Assembly (NCBI GenBank): GCA_903898725.1
Contig: CAIUGQ010000363.1
Location: 1 to 8,561 of the forward strand
Length of the DNA stretch: 8,561 bases
DNA from: an uncultured Burkholderiales bacterium
Lineage (GTDB): Bacteria; Pseudomonadota; Gammaproteobacteria; Burkholderiales; Burkholderiaceae_E
Direction of reading: 5' to 3'
Shown one piece after another: positions 1 through 5,361 of this stretch (within the stretch, counting starts at the first letter, position 1; each line of letters starts with the position of its first letter). A program made the translations under genes and the position numbers. The notes beneath the pieces are model-generated. The model was not told the DNA's origin and did no database searches. It was given only the letters and a program-made list of their open reading frames with translations.

Positions 1-335
1 GCGAGGCGCCCGACGCCGCACCGCGTACCGAAGCCGCGGAGCCGTCTGAGCGCCCGGCGCGCCCCGAGCGCGCCGAGCGCGATCCCGATCGGCCGCGCCG
101 CAGCCGCGAGCGCGACGATGACCGTTCGGCGCGGTCGCGCCCTTCGGTGGCGCCGGCGCCGCGCGTGCACGACGACCCGTTCTTCTCCCGGCCCTACGAG
201 CCGGGTGCCGATGCGTCGACGTCGCCTGCCGAGACCGCGCAGGCGGCGGGCGGGACCGAGGCGGCGCGTCCGGTCGCGCGTCGCGGTGCCCGACCGGTCG
301 CCGCGCTGCTCGGCGGCGTCAGCAAGAAGGTCTGA
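1..335 (+). CDS. rhlE: C-terminal tail of a DEAD-box RNA helicase, RhlE type (5' end outside window)
   Basis: Only the last 110 codons are visible, read from base 3 to the TGA at 333-335. No helicase core motif lies in the window, so the call rests on the tail. The tail is rich in Arg, Pro, Glu and Ala and looks disordered and charged. It then has a DPFFSRPYEPG segment and ends RPVAALLGGVSKKV. From memory, this pairing of a DPFF-x-x-PYEP block with a terminal P-V-A-A-L-L-G-G is typical of betaproteobacterial RhlE helicases, which unwind structured RNA in ribosome assembly and RNA decay; the basic tail helps hold RNA. The gene converges on gluQ with only 3 bases between the stop codons. Another Arg-rich RNA-binding protein with a similar tail is possible. 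The upstream helicase core would settle it. Confidence 0.55.
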   Translation, partial: EAPDAAPRTEAAEPSERPARPERAERDPDRPRRSRERDDDRSARSRPSVAPAPRVHDDPFFSRPYEPGADASTSPAETAQAAGGTEAARPVARRGARPVAALLGGVSKKV

Positions 336-338
336 GCC

Positions 339-1250
339 TCAGCGGGCCTCGGCCGCGGGCCGCAGGCCGTGACGGGCCGCCCAGCGTCGCGTCGCTTCGG
401 CTAGCCAGGCCTCGCGGTCGGAGACGGTCGGCGGCTCGAAGCCCAGGTGCCTCATCGCCGCCTGCAGCACAGGCAGCGGGCGGTCCGCGTCGATCGCGGT
501 CGCGCCGTTCTGCTTCGACAGCTTGTCCCCGTCCTCGCCCAGGACCACCGGCACGTGCATCCAGTGCGGTGAGGGCACGCCGAGCGCCCGCGCCAGCACG
601 ATCTGCCGGGCCGTCGAGCCGGCGAGGTCCGCACCGCGCACGACGTGCGTGATGCCCTGCGCCGCATCGTCGACCACCACGGCGAGCTGGTAGGCCCACA
701 GGCCGTCGGCGCGCCGCAGCACGAAGTCGCCGACCTCCTCGGCCACGTCCTGCGTGCGCTCGCCGAGCAGGCGATCGTGGAGCACGACGGCGCCTGCGGG
801 CACGCGCAGCCGCCAGGCCCGGGGCTCGCGCCCGGGCGGCAGTCCGTCCCGGCAGGTACCCGGGTAGACGAGCTCGCCGTGCCGCGCGACGGTCTGGCCG
901 GCGCGCAGCTGCGAGTCGGCGATCTCGCGACGCGTGCAGGCGCACGGGTAGGCGAGCCCCCGCTCGCGCAGCGTGCGCAGCGCCGCGTCGTACAGGTCGC
1001 CGCGGGTCGACTGGCGGACGGGTTCGTCATCGGCATGGAGCCCGAGGCGCGACAGCGTGTCCAGGATCGAGGCCGTGGCGCCGGGCTGCTCGCGCGGCGG
1101 ATCGATGTCCTCGATGCGCAGCAGCCAGCGTCCGCCGTGAGCGCGCGCATCCAGCCACGAGGCCAGCGCCGCGGCCACGGAGCCCGCGTGCAGCGGCCCG
1201 GTGGGCGAGGGCGCGAAGCGGCCGACGTAGCCCTCGGCGGATCCGCTCAT
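339..1250 (-). CDS. gluQ: Glutamyl-Q tRNA(Asp) synthetase
   Basis: The 303-residue protein is a stand-alone paralogue of the glutamyl-tRNA synthetase catalytic core. It activates glutamate and attaches it to the queuosine base at position 34 of tRNA(Asp), without needing the tRNA for activation. Visible motifs: GRFAPSPTGPLHAGS at 10-24 (class I HIGH motif as HAGS, 21-24); RIEDID at 45-50; a zinc site C103-x-C105 with Y129 and C133, the C-C-Y-C pattern of the family; and KLSKQ at 243-247 (KMSKS equivalent). The anticodon-binding domain of full GluRS is absent, as expected at about 300 residues. The ATG at 1250 overlaps the TGA of the upstream LysR gene as ATGA, so translational coupling is likely. 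No clear Shine-Dalgarno is seen, since the preceding sequence gcacgaaagaccgcagcccg has only a weak purine run. An in-frame upstream extension to 1448 lies inside the LysR gene and is not needed. Confidence 0.95.
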   Translation of the reverse strand: MSGSAEGYVGRFAPSPTGPLHAGSVAAALASWLDARAHGGRWLLRIEDIDPPREQPGATASILDTLSRLGLHADDEPVRQSTRGDLYDAALRTLRERGLAYPCACTRREIADSQLRAGQTVARHGELVYPGTCRDGLPPGREPRAWRLRVPAGAVVLHDRLLGERTQDVAEEVGDFVLRRADGLWAYQLAVVVDDAAQGITHVVRGADLAGSTARQIVLARALGVPSPHWMHVPVVLGEDGDKLSKQNGATAIDADRPLPVLQAAMRHLGFEPPTVSDREAWLAEATRRWAARHGLRPAAEAR

Positions 1251-2311
1251 CGGGCTGCGGTCTTTCGTGCGCGGGAGGCCGCGCGAGGCTTGGGTCGCGG
1301 TGGCGCCGCAGCGCCGCGCGCCGGGCTCGCGAGGTCCGCGCCGGTGTCCGGAGGCCGCAGCGGCCCGTGGCCGTCGGGCAGCGGTGCGCTCGACGGCCCG
1401 TCGAGCAGTCGCTCGCGCACCTGGGGCAGCTCCAGCCGCGACAGCCACCAGGTCAGGGCCTTGCCGGGATCCGCCCTGCGCCAGCCGTAGTGCAGGGTCG
1501 CCGCTGGCCTGGGCTCGGTCGGTCGCCGAGCGACCAGCCGCCCGCAGGCGAGGTGCGGCCGTGCGAAGGGTTCGGGCAGCCAGCCGACGCCGAGCCCGGC
1601 GATCTGCATGGAGACCTTCTGCTCGGCGGTCGCGACCGTGAGGGTCTCCTGCCCGGCCAGGAGCCCCGCGCTGCGCGACGGCGTCAGTCGCGAGGTGCCG
1701 CCCACCGCGACCGCGCGGTGCGACAGGATCGCCTCGGTCGGGATCGGTTCCTCGACCTGCGCCAGCGGATGGTGGGGCGCCACGCAGAACACGAACTCGA
1801 CCCGCCCCATCGGTCGCAGCGAGAAGCTCGCCGACGACAGCGCCGGGCTCGGCGCATCGTGCGGCGCGCCGATCGCGAGGTCGGCGCGGCCCTCGAGGAG
1901 CGCCTCCCAGGCGCCATCGAGCACCTCGTACGAGAAGCGCAGCCGGGTGGGCGCCTGCAGGCGGTAGAAGTCCTCGATCAGCGGGCGCAGCCGGTCGAAG
2001 TCGACCAGCGCATCGACGCCGATCCGCAGCTCCGGCTCCCAGCCGCTCGCGACACGGCGCACGCGCCGCGCCAGATCGTCCGCCGACCGCAGCAGTCCGC
2101 GCCCCTCGTCGAGCAGCACGCGACCGGCCGCGGTCAGCTGCGCGCGGGGGCCGCGCCGGTCGAACAGCAGCACGTCGAGCTCGCCCTCGAGCTTGCGCAC
2201 GGTGTAGGTCAGCGCCGACGGGACCTTGCCGAGGGCGGCGGCCGCCGCGGCGAAGCTGCCCTTGCGGGCGATCGTGTCGACCGTCTCGAGCGCATCCAGG
2301 GTCAGCGGCAT
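1247..2311 (-). CDS. LysR-family transcriptional regulator, YhaJ-like, with basic C-terminal extension
   Basis: This is a 354-residue LTTR. The N-terminal winged helix-turn-helix covers about residues 3-62 (RKGSFAAAAAALGKVPSAL, then TYTVRKLEGELDVLLFDRRG). The periplasmic-binding-protein-like effector domain covers about 90-300. From memory, the HTH wording, the L-x-GAWE-x-L-x-x-GRAD stretch and the late GWRR-x-x-x-G-K-A-x-x-W stretch resemble E. coli YhaJ, a LysR protein linked to sensing of quinol-like aromatic breakdown products and encoded beside a pirin gene. Here too the divergent neighbour is a pirin. YhaJ-type proteins end soon after the W-rich stretch, near 300 residues. This one carries about 51 more residues (about 304-354), rich in Pro, Ala and Arg, encoded by about 1250-1402. 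The ATG at 2311 gives the normal LTTR N-terminus; upstream of it the sequence is AT-rich without a good Shine-Dalgarno. It probably controls the divergent cluster and itself. The effector is unknown. Confidence 0.9.
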   Translation of the reverse strand: MPLTLDALETVDTIARKGSFAAAAAALGKVPSALTYTVRKLEGELDVLLFDRRGPRAQLTAAGRVLLDEGRGLLRSADDLARRVRRVASGWEPELRIGVDALVDFDRLRPLIEDFYRLQAPTRLRFSYEVLDGAWEALLEGRADLAIGAPHDAPSPALSSASFSLRPMGRVEFVFCVAPHHPLAQVEEPIPTEAILSHRAVAVGGTSRLTPSRSAGLLAGQETLTVATAEQKVSMQIAGLGVGWLPEPFARPHLACGRLVARRPTEPRPAATLHYGWRRADPGKALTWWLSRLELPQVRERLLDGPSSAPLPDGHGPLRPPDTGADLASPARGAAAPPRPKPRAASRARKTAAR

Positions 2312-2341
2312 GGCATCAAAAAATTTGAACGGACAGTCGAA

Positions 2342-2347
2342 ATCATA
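2342..2347 (-). promoter_or_regulatory. Candidate -10 element of the LysR gene
   Basis: On the minus strand this reads TATGAT, five of six matches to TATAAT. Transcription would start near 2335, giving a leader of about 24 nt. No good -35 is found 16-18 bp upstream, which is common for regulated promoters. The T-N11-A dyad at 2316-2328 would then lie just downstream of the start, a position suited to autorepression. Confidence 0.4.
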
Positions 2348-2404
2348 GCGCTTCCGGACATTCGGTCGGCCTTCAGACTGAACGCCATCACGTCGAGGAC
2401 ACCC

Positions 2405-2410
2405 CAGGAG
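2405..2410 (+). promoter_or_regulatory. Shine-Dalgarno of the pirin gene
   Basis: CAGGAG lies 6 bases before the ATG at 2417. It decides the start: the reading frame is open without a stop back to 1367, but that upstream part is antisense to the LysR gene, and family similarity begins exactly at this ATG (MIELRPAGERGHADHGWLDS). Confidence 0.8.
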
Positions 2411-2416
2411 CACACG

Positions 2417-3115
2417 ATGATCGAACTGCGACCCGCCGGCGAACGCGGCCATGCCGACCACGGCTGGCTCGACTCCTGGCACAGCTTCTCCTTCGCCGGG
2501 TACCACGATCCTCGCCACATGGGGTTCGGTGCGCTGCGCGTCATCAACGAGGACCGGGTCGCCGCCGGCACGGGCTTCGGCACGCACGGGCACCGCGACA
2601 TGGAGATCGTCAGCTACGTGCTCGACGGTGCGCTCGCGCACAAGGACAGCATGGGCAACGGCTCGGTGATCCGACCGGGCGACGTGCAGCGCATGAGCGC
2701 GGGCACCGGCGTCATGCACTCCGAGTTCAACGCCCGGCAGGATGGCGCGACGCACTTCCTGCAGATCTGGATCGAGCCCGAGCGTCGGGGCATCGAGCCC
2801 GGCAACGAGGAGCGGCGCTTCGAGGCCGCCGACAAGCGTGGCCGGCTGCGCCTGATCGCCTCGCCCGACGGTGCGGACGGCTCGGTGACGATCCACCAGC
2901 AGGTGCGCCTGTATGCGGCGCTGCTCGAGGGCGACGAACGCGCACGGCTGGCGATCGCACCGGGGCGCCGGGCCTATGTGCACGTCGCCCGCGGCAGCGT
3001 GTCGCTCAACGGCACGCCGCTGTCCGCGGGCGATGCCGCGAAGCTCGTCGGCGAAGCCGCGGTCGAACTCGATCGCGGCTTCGGTGCCGAGGTGCTCGTC
3101 TTCGACCTGGCCTGA
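2417..3115 (+). CDS. Pirin-family bicupin, YhhW-type quercetin 2,3-dioxygenase
   Basis: The 232-residue protein matches the length and wording of E. coli YhhW (231 residues, a pirin with quercetinase activity in vitro). Shared stretches include RGHA-x-HGWLDSWH-x-FSFA (10-27), ALRVIN (39-44) and MSAGTG (93-98). Pirin metal ligands are present at the same numbers I recall for YhhW: H57 and H59 in GTHGH, H101 in VMHSE, and E103. The N-terminal cupin is therefore probably metal-loaded and active; the C-terminal cupin (about 130-232) lacks such a motif, as usual. The expected reaction is oxygen-dependent ring opening of flavonols such as quercetin, in the cytoplasm with no signal peptide. The true substrate in this organism is unknown, and pirins can also act as redox-sensitive regulators. 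It is the first gene of the plus-strand cluster, divergent from the LysR gene and 98 bases upstream of wrbA. Confidence 0.92.
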   Translation: MIELRPAGERGHADHGWLDSWHSFSFAGYHDPRHMGFGALRVINEDRVAAGTGFGTHGHRDMEIVSYVLDGALAHKDSMGNGSVIRPGDVQRMSAGTGVMHSEFNARQDGATHFLQIWIEPERRGIEPGNEERRFEAADKRGRLRLIASPDGADGSVTIHQQVRLYAALLEGDERARLAIAPGRRAYVHVARGSVSLNGTPLSAGDAAKLVGEAAVELDRGFGAEVLVFDLA

Positions 3116-3213
3116 GCACGACCGAGTCCCCGGGCGCCCGCTTCAGGCTCCTGCCTCGGGCTCCCTCTCCTCCCAGTCCCTTCCCCTTCTCGCTCACTCA
3201 ACCGGAAAAGAAC

Positions 3214-3819
3214 ATGACCAAGGTCCTCGTCCTGTACTACTCGTCCTACGGCCACATCGAGACCATGGCCGGCGCGGTCGCCGAAGGCGTGCGCGAAGCC
3301 GGTGCCGAAGTCGTGATCAAGCGGGTCCCGGAACTCGTGCCCGACGAGGTCGCGCGCAAGTCCGGCATCAAGCTCGACCAGGCCGCGGCGATCGCCACCG
3401 TCGACGAGCTGCCCGCCTACGACGCGATCATCTTCGGCACGCCGACCCGCTTCGGGAACATGACGGCGCAGATGCGCAACTTCCTCGATCAGACCGGTGG
3501 CCTGTGGGCAAAGGGCGCGCTGGTCGGCAAGGTCGGTTCGGTGTTCACTTCGACCGCGACCCAGCACGGCGGTCAGGAGTCGACCATCCTCACCTTCATC
3601 CCGACGCTGATGCACCACGGGATGGTCGTCGTGGGCCTGCCGTACGCGTTCGCCGGGCAGACCGGCCTCGATGAGATCAAGGGCGGCTCACCCTACGGCG
3701 CCTCGACCATCACCGGCGGCGACGGCAGCCGCATGCCGTCGGCGATCGAGCTCGAGGGCGCGCGCTTCCAGGGCCGCCACGTCGCGCAGATCGCGGCGAA
3801 GCTGGCCCGGCCGGTCTGA
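3214..3819 (+). CDS. wrbA: NAD(P)H:quinone oxidoreductase, WrbA (type IV)
   Basis: The 201-residue flavodoxin-like protein is very close to E. coli WrbA (198 residues) over its whole length. It binds FMN as a tetramer and transfers two electrons from NAD(P)H to quinones, avoiding semiquinone radicals. Visible motifs: FMN phosphate loop YYSSYGHIET at 8-17; GTPTRFGN at 75-82; FLDQTGGLW ending at W98, the aromatic residue beside the flavin; the HHGM histidines at 134-137; and SPYGASTITGGDGSR at 159-173, the WrbA signature insert. The ATG at 3214 follows GGAAAAG (3204-3210) at a short spacing, and MTKVLVLYYS is the usual N-terminus. The 98 bases before it are a pyrimidine-rich spacer with no convincing terminator or promoter, so co-transcription with the pirin gene is plausible. 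The next gene starts 10 bases after the stop. Confidence 0.95.
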   Translation: MTKVLVLYYSSYGHIETMAGAVAEGVREAGAEVVIKRVPELVPDEVARKSGIKLDQAAAIATVDELPAYDAIIFGTPTRFGNMTAQMRNFLDQTGGLWAKGALVGKVGSVFTSTATQHGGQESTILTFIPTLMHHGMVVVGLPYAFAGQTGLDEIKGGSPYGASTITGGDGSRMPSAIELEGARFQGRHVAQIAAKLARPV

Positions 3820-3829
3820 GGGCGGCGGC

Positions 3830-4390
3830 ATGTCGACGCTCATCGTTGCGTACCACTCCGGCTACGGCCACACGAAGCGGGTCGCCGAGGCGCTGCGCGA
3901 GGGCGCGGCCTCGGTGCCCGGCATGCAGGCCACGCTGCTCGACGTTACGCAGGCCACGGACGCCGACTGGACGGCCCTCGCCGCGGCCGATGCGATCGTC
4001 TTCGGCGCACCGACCTACATGGGCGGTGCGTCGGGCGACTTCAAGAAATTCGCCGACGCCTCGGCCAAGGTGTGGTTCAGCCAGGGCTGGAAGGACAAGG
4101 TCGCCGGTGGCTTCACCTGCTCGCTGAACATGAGCGGCGACAAGTACTCGACGCTGATGTACTTCGTGACGCTGGCGATGCAGCACGGCATGGTCTGGGT
4201 CGGCACCGGCATGATGCCGCCGAGCCAGCCCGGCCACCCCGAGGCGCTCAATCGCCTCGGTTCCTCGATCGGCATGATGGCGCAGGCCGACAACGTGCCG
4301 CCCGAGCAGTCGCCGCCCAAGGGCGACCTCGATACGGCGCGTGCCTACGGCAAGCGGCTCGCCGAGCAGACCCGGGCACTGCGCCGCTGA
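3830..4390 (+). CDS. Flavodoxin-family NAD(P)H-dependent oxidoreductase, WrbA paralogue
   Basis: The 186-residue protein has a flavodoxin fold: beta-1 TLIVAYHS, phosphate loop SGYGHT at 10-15, an FMN loop FGAPTYMGG at 58-66, an aromatic W82 where WrbA has W98, and QHGMVWVG near 121-128. It resembles the product of the preceding gene at these points but lacks WrbA's GG-S-PYG-x-x-x-x-x-GGDGSR block, so it is a divergent paralogue rather than a second WrbA. A likely role is FMN-dependent two-electron reduction of quinones or similar acceptors; the exact substrate cannot be read from the sequence. The ATG at 3830 lies 7 bases after AGGG (3819-3822), which overlaps the wrbA stop codon, so the two genes are probably translationally coupled. 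It is the last gene before a strong GC hairpin at 4398-4427. Confidence 0.85.
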   Translation: MSTLIVAYHSGYGHTKRVAEALREGAASVPGMQATLLDVTQATDADWTALAAADAIVFGAPTYMGGASGDFKKFADASAKVWFSQGWKDKVAGGFTCSLNMSGDKYSTLMYFVTLAMQHGMVWVGTGMMPPSQPGHPEALNRLGSSIGMMAQADNVPPEQSPPKGDLDTARAYGKRLAEQTRALRR

Positions 4391-4397
4391 GCCGGAC

Positions 4398-4427
4398 AGG
4401 GGTCGCTGCCCGCGCGCGGCGGCCCCT
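4398..4427 (+). terminator. GC-rich hairpin after the redox cluster, possible terminator without a T-tract
   Basis: AGGGG (4398-4402) pairs with CCCCT (4423-4427). After a 3-base bulge, CTGCC (4406-4410) pairs with GGCGG (4418-4422, one G-T pair) around the loop CGCGCGC. A second self-complementary run, GCCCCGGGGGC, follows at 4431-4441. No T-run follows, so it is not a classical intrinsic terminator. It could slow RNA polymerase or protect the 3' end, and it separates the cluster from the fpr promoter. Confidence 0.35.
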
Positions 4428-4450
4428 CATGCCCCGGGGGCGTGAGCTCA

Positions 4451-4464
4451 TTGATCCAGATCAG
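4451..4464 (+). promoter_or_regulatory. FNR/Anr-type box upstream of fpr
   Basis: TTGAT-CCAG-ATCAG matches the FNR consensus TTGAT-N4-ATCAA at nine of ten conserved bases. Its centre lies between 4457 and 4458. With the -10-like TACCAT at 4488-4493, transcription would start near 4499-4500, putting the box at about -41.5 to -42.5, the classical class II activation position. Anr, Dnr/Nnr and FixK proteins read nearly the same site, so the family member is not determined. Confidence 0.7.
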
Positions 4465-4487
4465 TTCCTCGGCCACCACGGCCGAGG

Positions 4488-4493
4488 TACCAT
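4488..4493 (+). promoter_or_regulatory. Candidate -10 element of fpr
   Basis: TACCAT matches TATAAT at four of six bases and is separated from the FNR-type box by 23 bases, close to the spacing in class II FNR promoters. There is no good -35 hexamer, as expected where the activator replaces it. The predicted leader to the ATG at 4544 is about 45 nt. Confidence 0.5.
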
Positions 4494-4502
4494 TTGTGCG
4501 TC

Positions 4503-4517
4503 GCAGCACCGTGCTGC
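4503..4517 (+). repeat. 15-bp inverted repeat in the fpr leader
   Basis: GCAGCAC-C-GTGCTGC has perfect 7-bp arms around one base. It lies at about +4 to +18 of the predicted transcript. As DNA it could be an operator; as RNA it could form a 6-bp stem with a CCG loop at the very 5' end. The rest of the leader is pyrimidine-rich with no Shine-Dalgarno. Confidence 0.6.
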
Positions 4518-4543
4518 ACCCAGGCTCGCCTCCCGCATCCCCC

Positions 4544-5326
4544 ATGTCCTCGTCCGCGTTCAACACCGAGACCGTCCTCGACGTCCATCACTGGAACGAC
4601 ACGCTGTTCAGCTTCAAGACCACGCGTGATCCGTCCCTGCGCTTTCGCAACGGGCACTTCGTGATGCTCGGTCTGCCGGTCGACGGCAAGCCGCTGATGC
4701 GTGCCTACAGCGTGGCGAGCGCGAACTACGAGGAGAACCTCGAGTTCCTGAGCATCAAGGTGCCGAACGGTCCGCTGACCTCGCGGCTGCAGCACCTCAA
4801 GCCCGGCGACACCGTGCTCGTGAGCCGCAAGCCGACCGGCACGCTGGTGGTCGACGACCTGCGTCCGGGCCGCAACCTGTACCTCTTCGGCACCGGCACC
4901 GGCCTCGCGCCGTTCATGTCGATCGTCAAGGACCCCGACACCTACGAGCGCTTCGAGAAGGTCGTGCTGGTGCACGGCGTGCGCGAGGTGAGCGAGCTGG
5001 CCTACTCCGAGTACCTGCAGGACGAGTTGCCGGGCAACGAGTTCTTCGGCGAGCTCGTCCAGGAGCGGCTGATCTACTACCCGACGGTCACCCGCGAGCC
5101 GTTCCGCAACCGGGGGCGGATCACCGACCTGATCGCGAGCGACAAGCTGACCGAGGACATCGGTCTGCCGCCCCTGTCGCCGAGCACCGACCGGGCGATG
5201 ATCTGCGGCGGCCCGTCGATGCTCGCCGACACCCGGACCCTGCTCGATGCGCGCGGGTTCCAGATCTCGCCCTCGCAGGGCGTGCCGGGCGACTACGTGA
5301 TCGAGCGGGCGTTCGTCGAGAAGTGA
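4544..5326 (+). CDS. fpr: Ferredoxin/flavodoxin-NADP+ reductase, bacterial type
   Basis: The 260-residue FAD enzyme exchanges electrons between NADP(H) and ferredoxin or flavodoxin, supplying reduced ferredoxin for Fe-S assembly, radical enzymes and oxidative-stress defence. The N-terminal FAD domain holds VLDVHHWNDTLFSFKTTR (11-28), RAYSVAS (53-59, flavin binding) and GPLTSRLQ (76-83). The NADP domain holds GTGTGLAPF (116-124), VHGVR (143-147), TREPF (183-187) and CGGPSM (221-226). The C-terminus is ERAFVEK, as I recall for the Pseudomonas/Azotobacter-type enzymes, rather than the aromatic end of E. coli Fpr. The frame is open upstream to a GTG at 4442, but that extension would cover the FNR-type box and -10, and family similarity begins at about residue 7 of the 4544 start, so 4544 is chosen despite no visible Shine-Dalgarno. 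It lies 153 bases after the flavodoxin gene and converges on the EamA gene with a 25-base gap. Confidence 0.95.
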   Translation: MSSSAFNTETVLDVHHWNDTLFSFKTTRDPSLRFRNGHFVMLGLPVDGKPLMRAYSVASANYEENLEFLSIKVPNGPLTSRLQHLKPGDTVLVSRKPTGTLVVDDLRPGRNLYLFGTGTGLAPFMSIVKDPDTYERFEKVVLVHGVREVSELAYSEYLQDELPGNEFFGELVQERLIYYPTVTREPFRNRGRITDLIASDKLTEDIGLPPLSPSTDRAMICGGPSMLADTRTLLDARGFQISPSQGVPGDYVIERAFVEK

Positions 5327-5339
5327 AGGGCGGTCGGGC

Positions 5340-5361
5340 GCGGGCCGGCCGCTAGGCCCGC
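5340..5361. terminator. Hairpin at the fpr/EamA convergent junction, possible shared terminator
   Basis: GCGGGCC (5340-5346) and GGCCCGC (5355-5361) form a perfect 7-bp stem with an 8-base loop. The loop contains the stop codon of the minus-strand transporter. Neither side has a T-run, so intrinsic termination would be weak; the position between two convergent genes is the main support. Confidence 0.3.

Larger units (their letters stand above)
2312..2416. promoter_or_regulatory. Divergent LysR/pirin control region with T-N11-A dyad and direct repeat
   Basis: This 105-bp spacer contains AT-rich blocks that stand out from the GC-rich surroundings. Three structures are visible. First, TCAAA-AAA-TTTGA at 2316-2328 is a perfect 5+5 dyad that fits the LysR box T-N11-A, ending 5 bases from the LysR start codon. 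Second, CGGACAGTCG at 2330-2339 and CGGACATTCG at 2355-2364 form a direct repeat (9 of 10 identical, 25 bp offset). Third, TTCAG-A-CTGAA at 2372-2382 is a perfect 5+5 inverted repeat, 34 bases before the pirin start. A regulator binding here could control both directions. These are visible symmetries; which of them, if any, is the LTTR site is inference. Confidence 0.5.

Noticed and set aside
2325..2330. TTGAAC as a -35 hexamer for the pirin gene
   Set aside because: No acceptable -10 lies 16-18 bases downstream on the plus strand.
1367..2416. Long upstream extension of the pirin reading frame
   Set aside because: It is antisense to the LysR gene, compositionally biased, and unnecessary: the ATG at 2417 has a Shine-Dalgarno and the family N-terminus.
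3136..3161. GCCCG...CGGGC inverted repeat between the pirin gene and wrbA
   Set aside because: Only 5 bp of stem around a 16-base loop and no T-run. It is too weak to call a terminator, and co-transcription remains likely.
4442..4543. Upstream GTG start adding 34 residues to Fpr
   Set aside because: The added residues have no similarity to known Fpr N-termini and their coding sequence contains the FNR-type box and -10.
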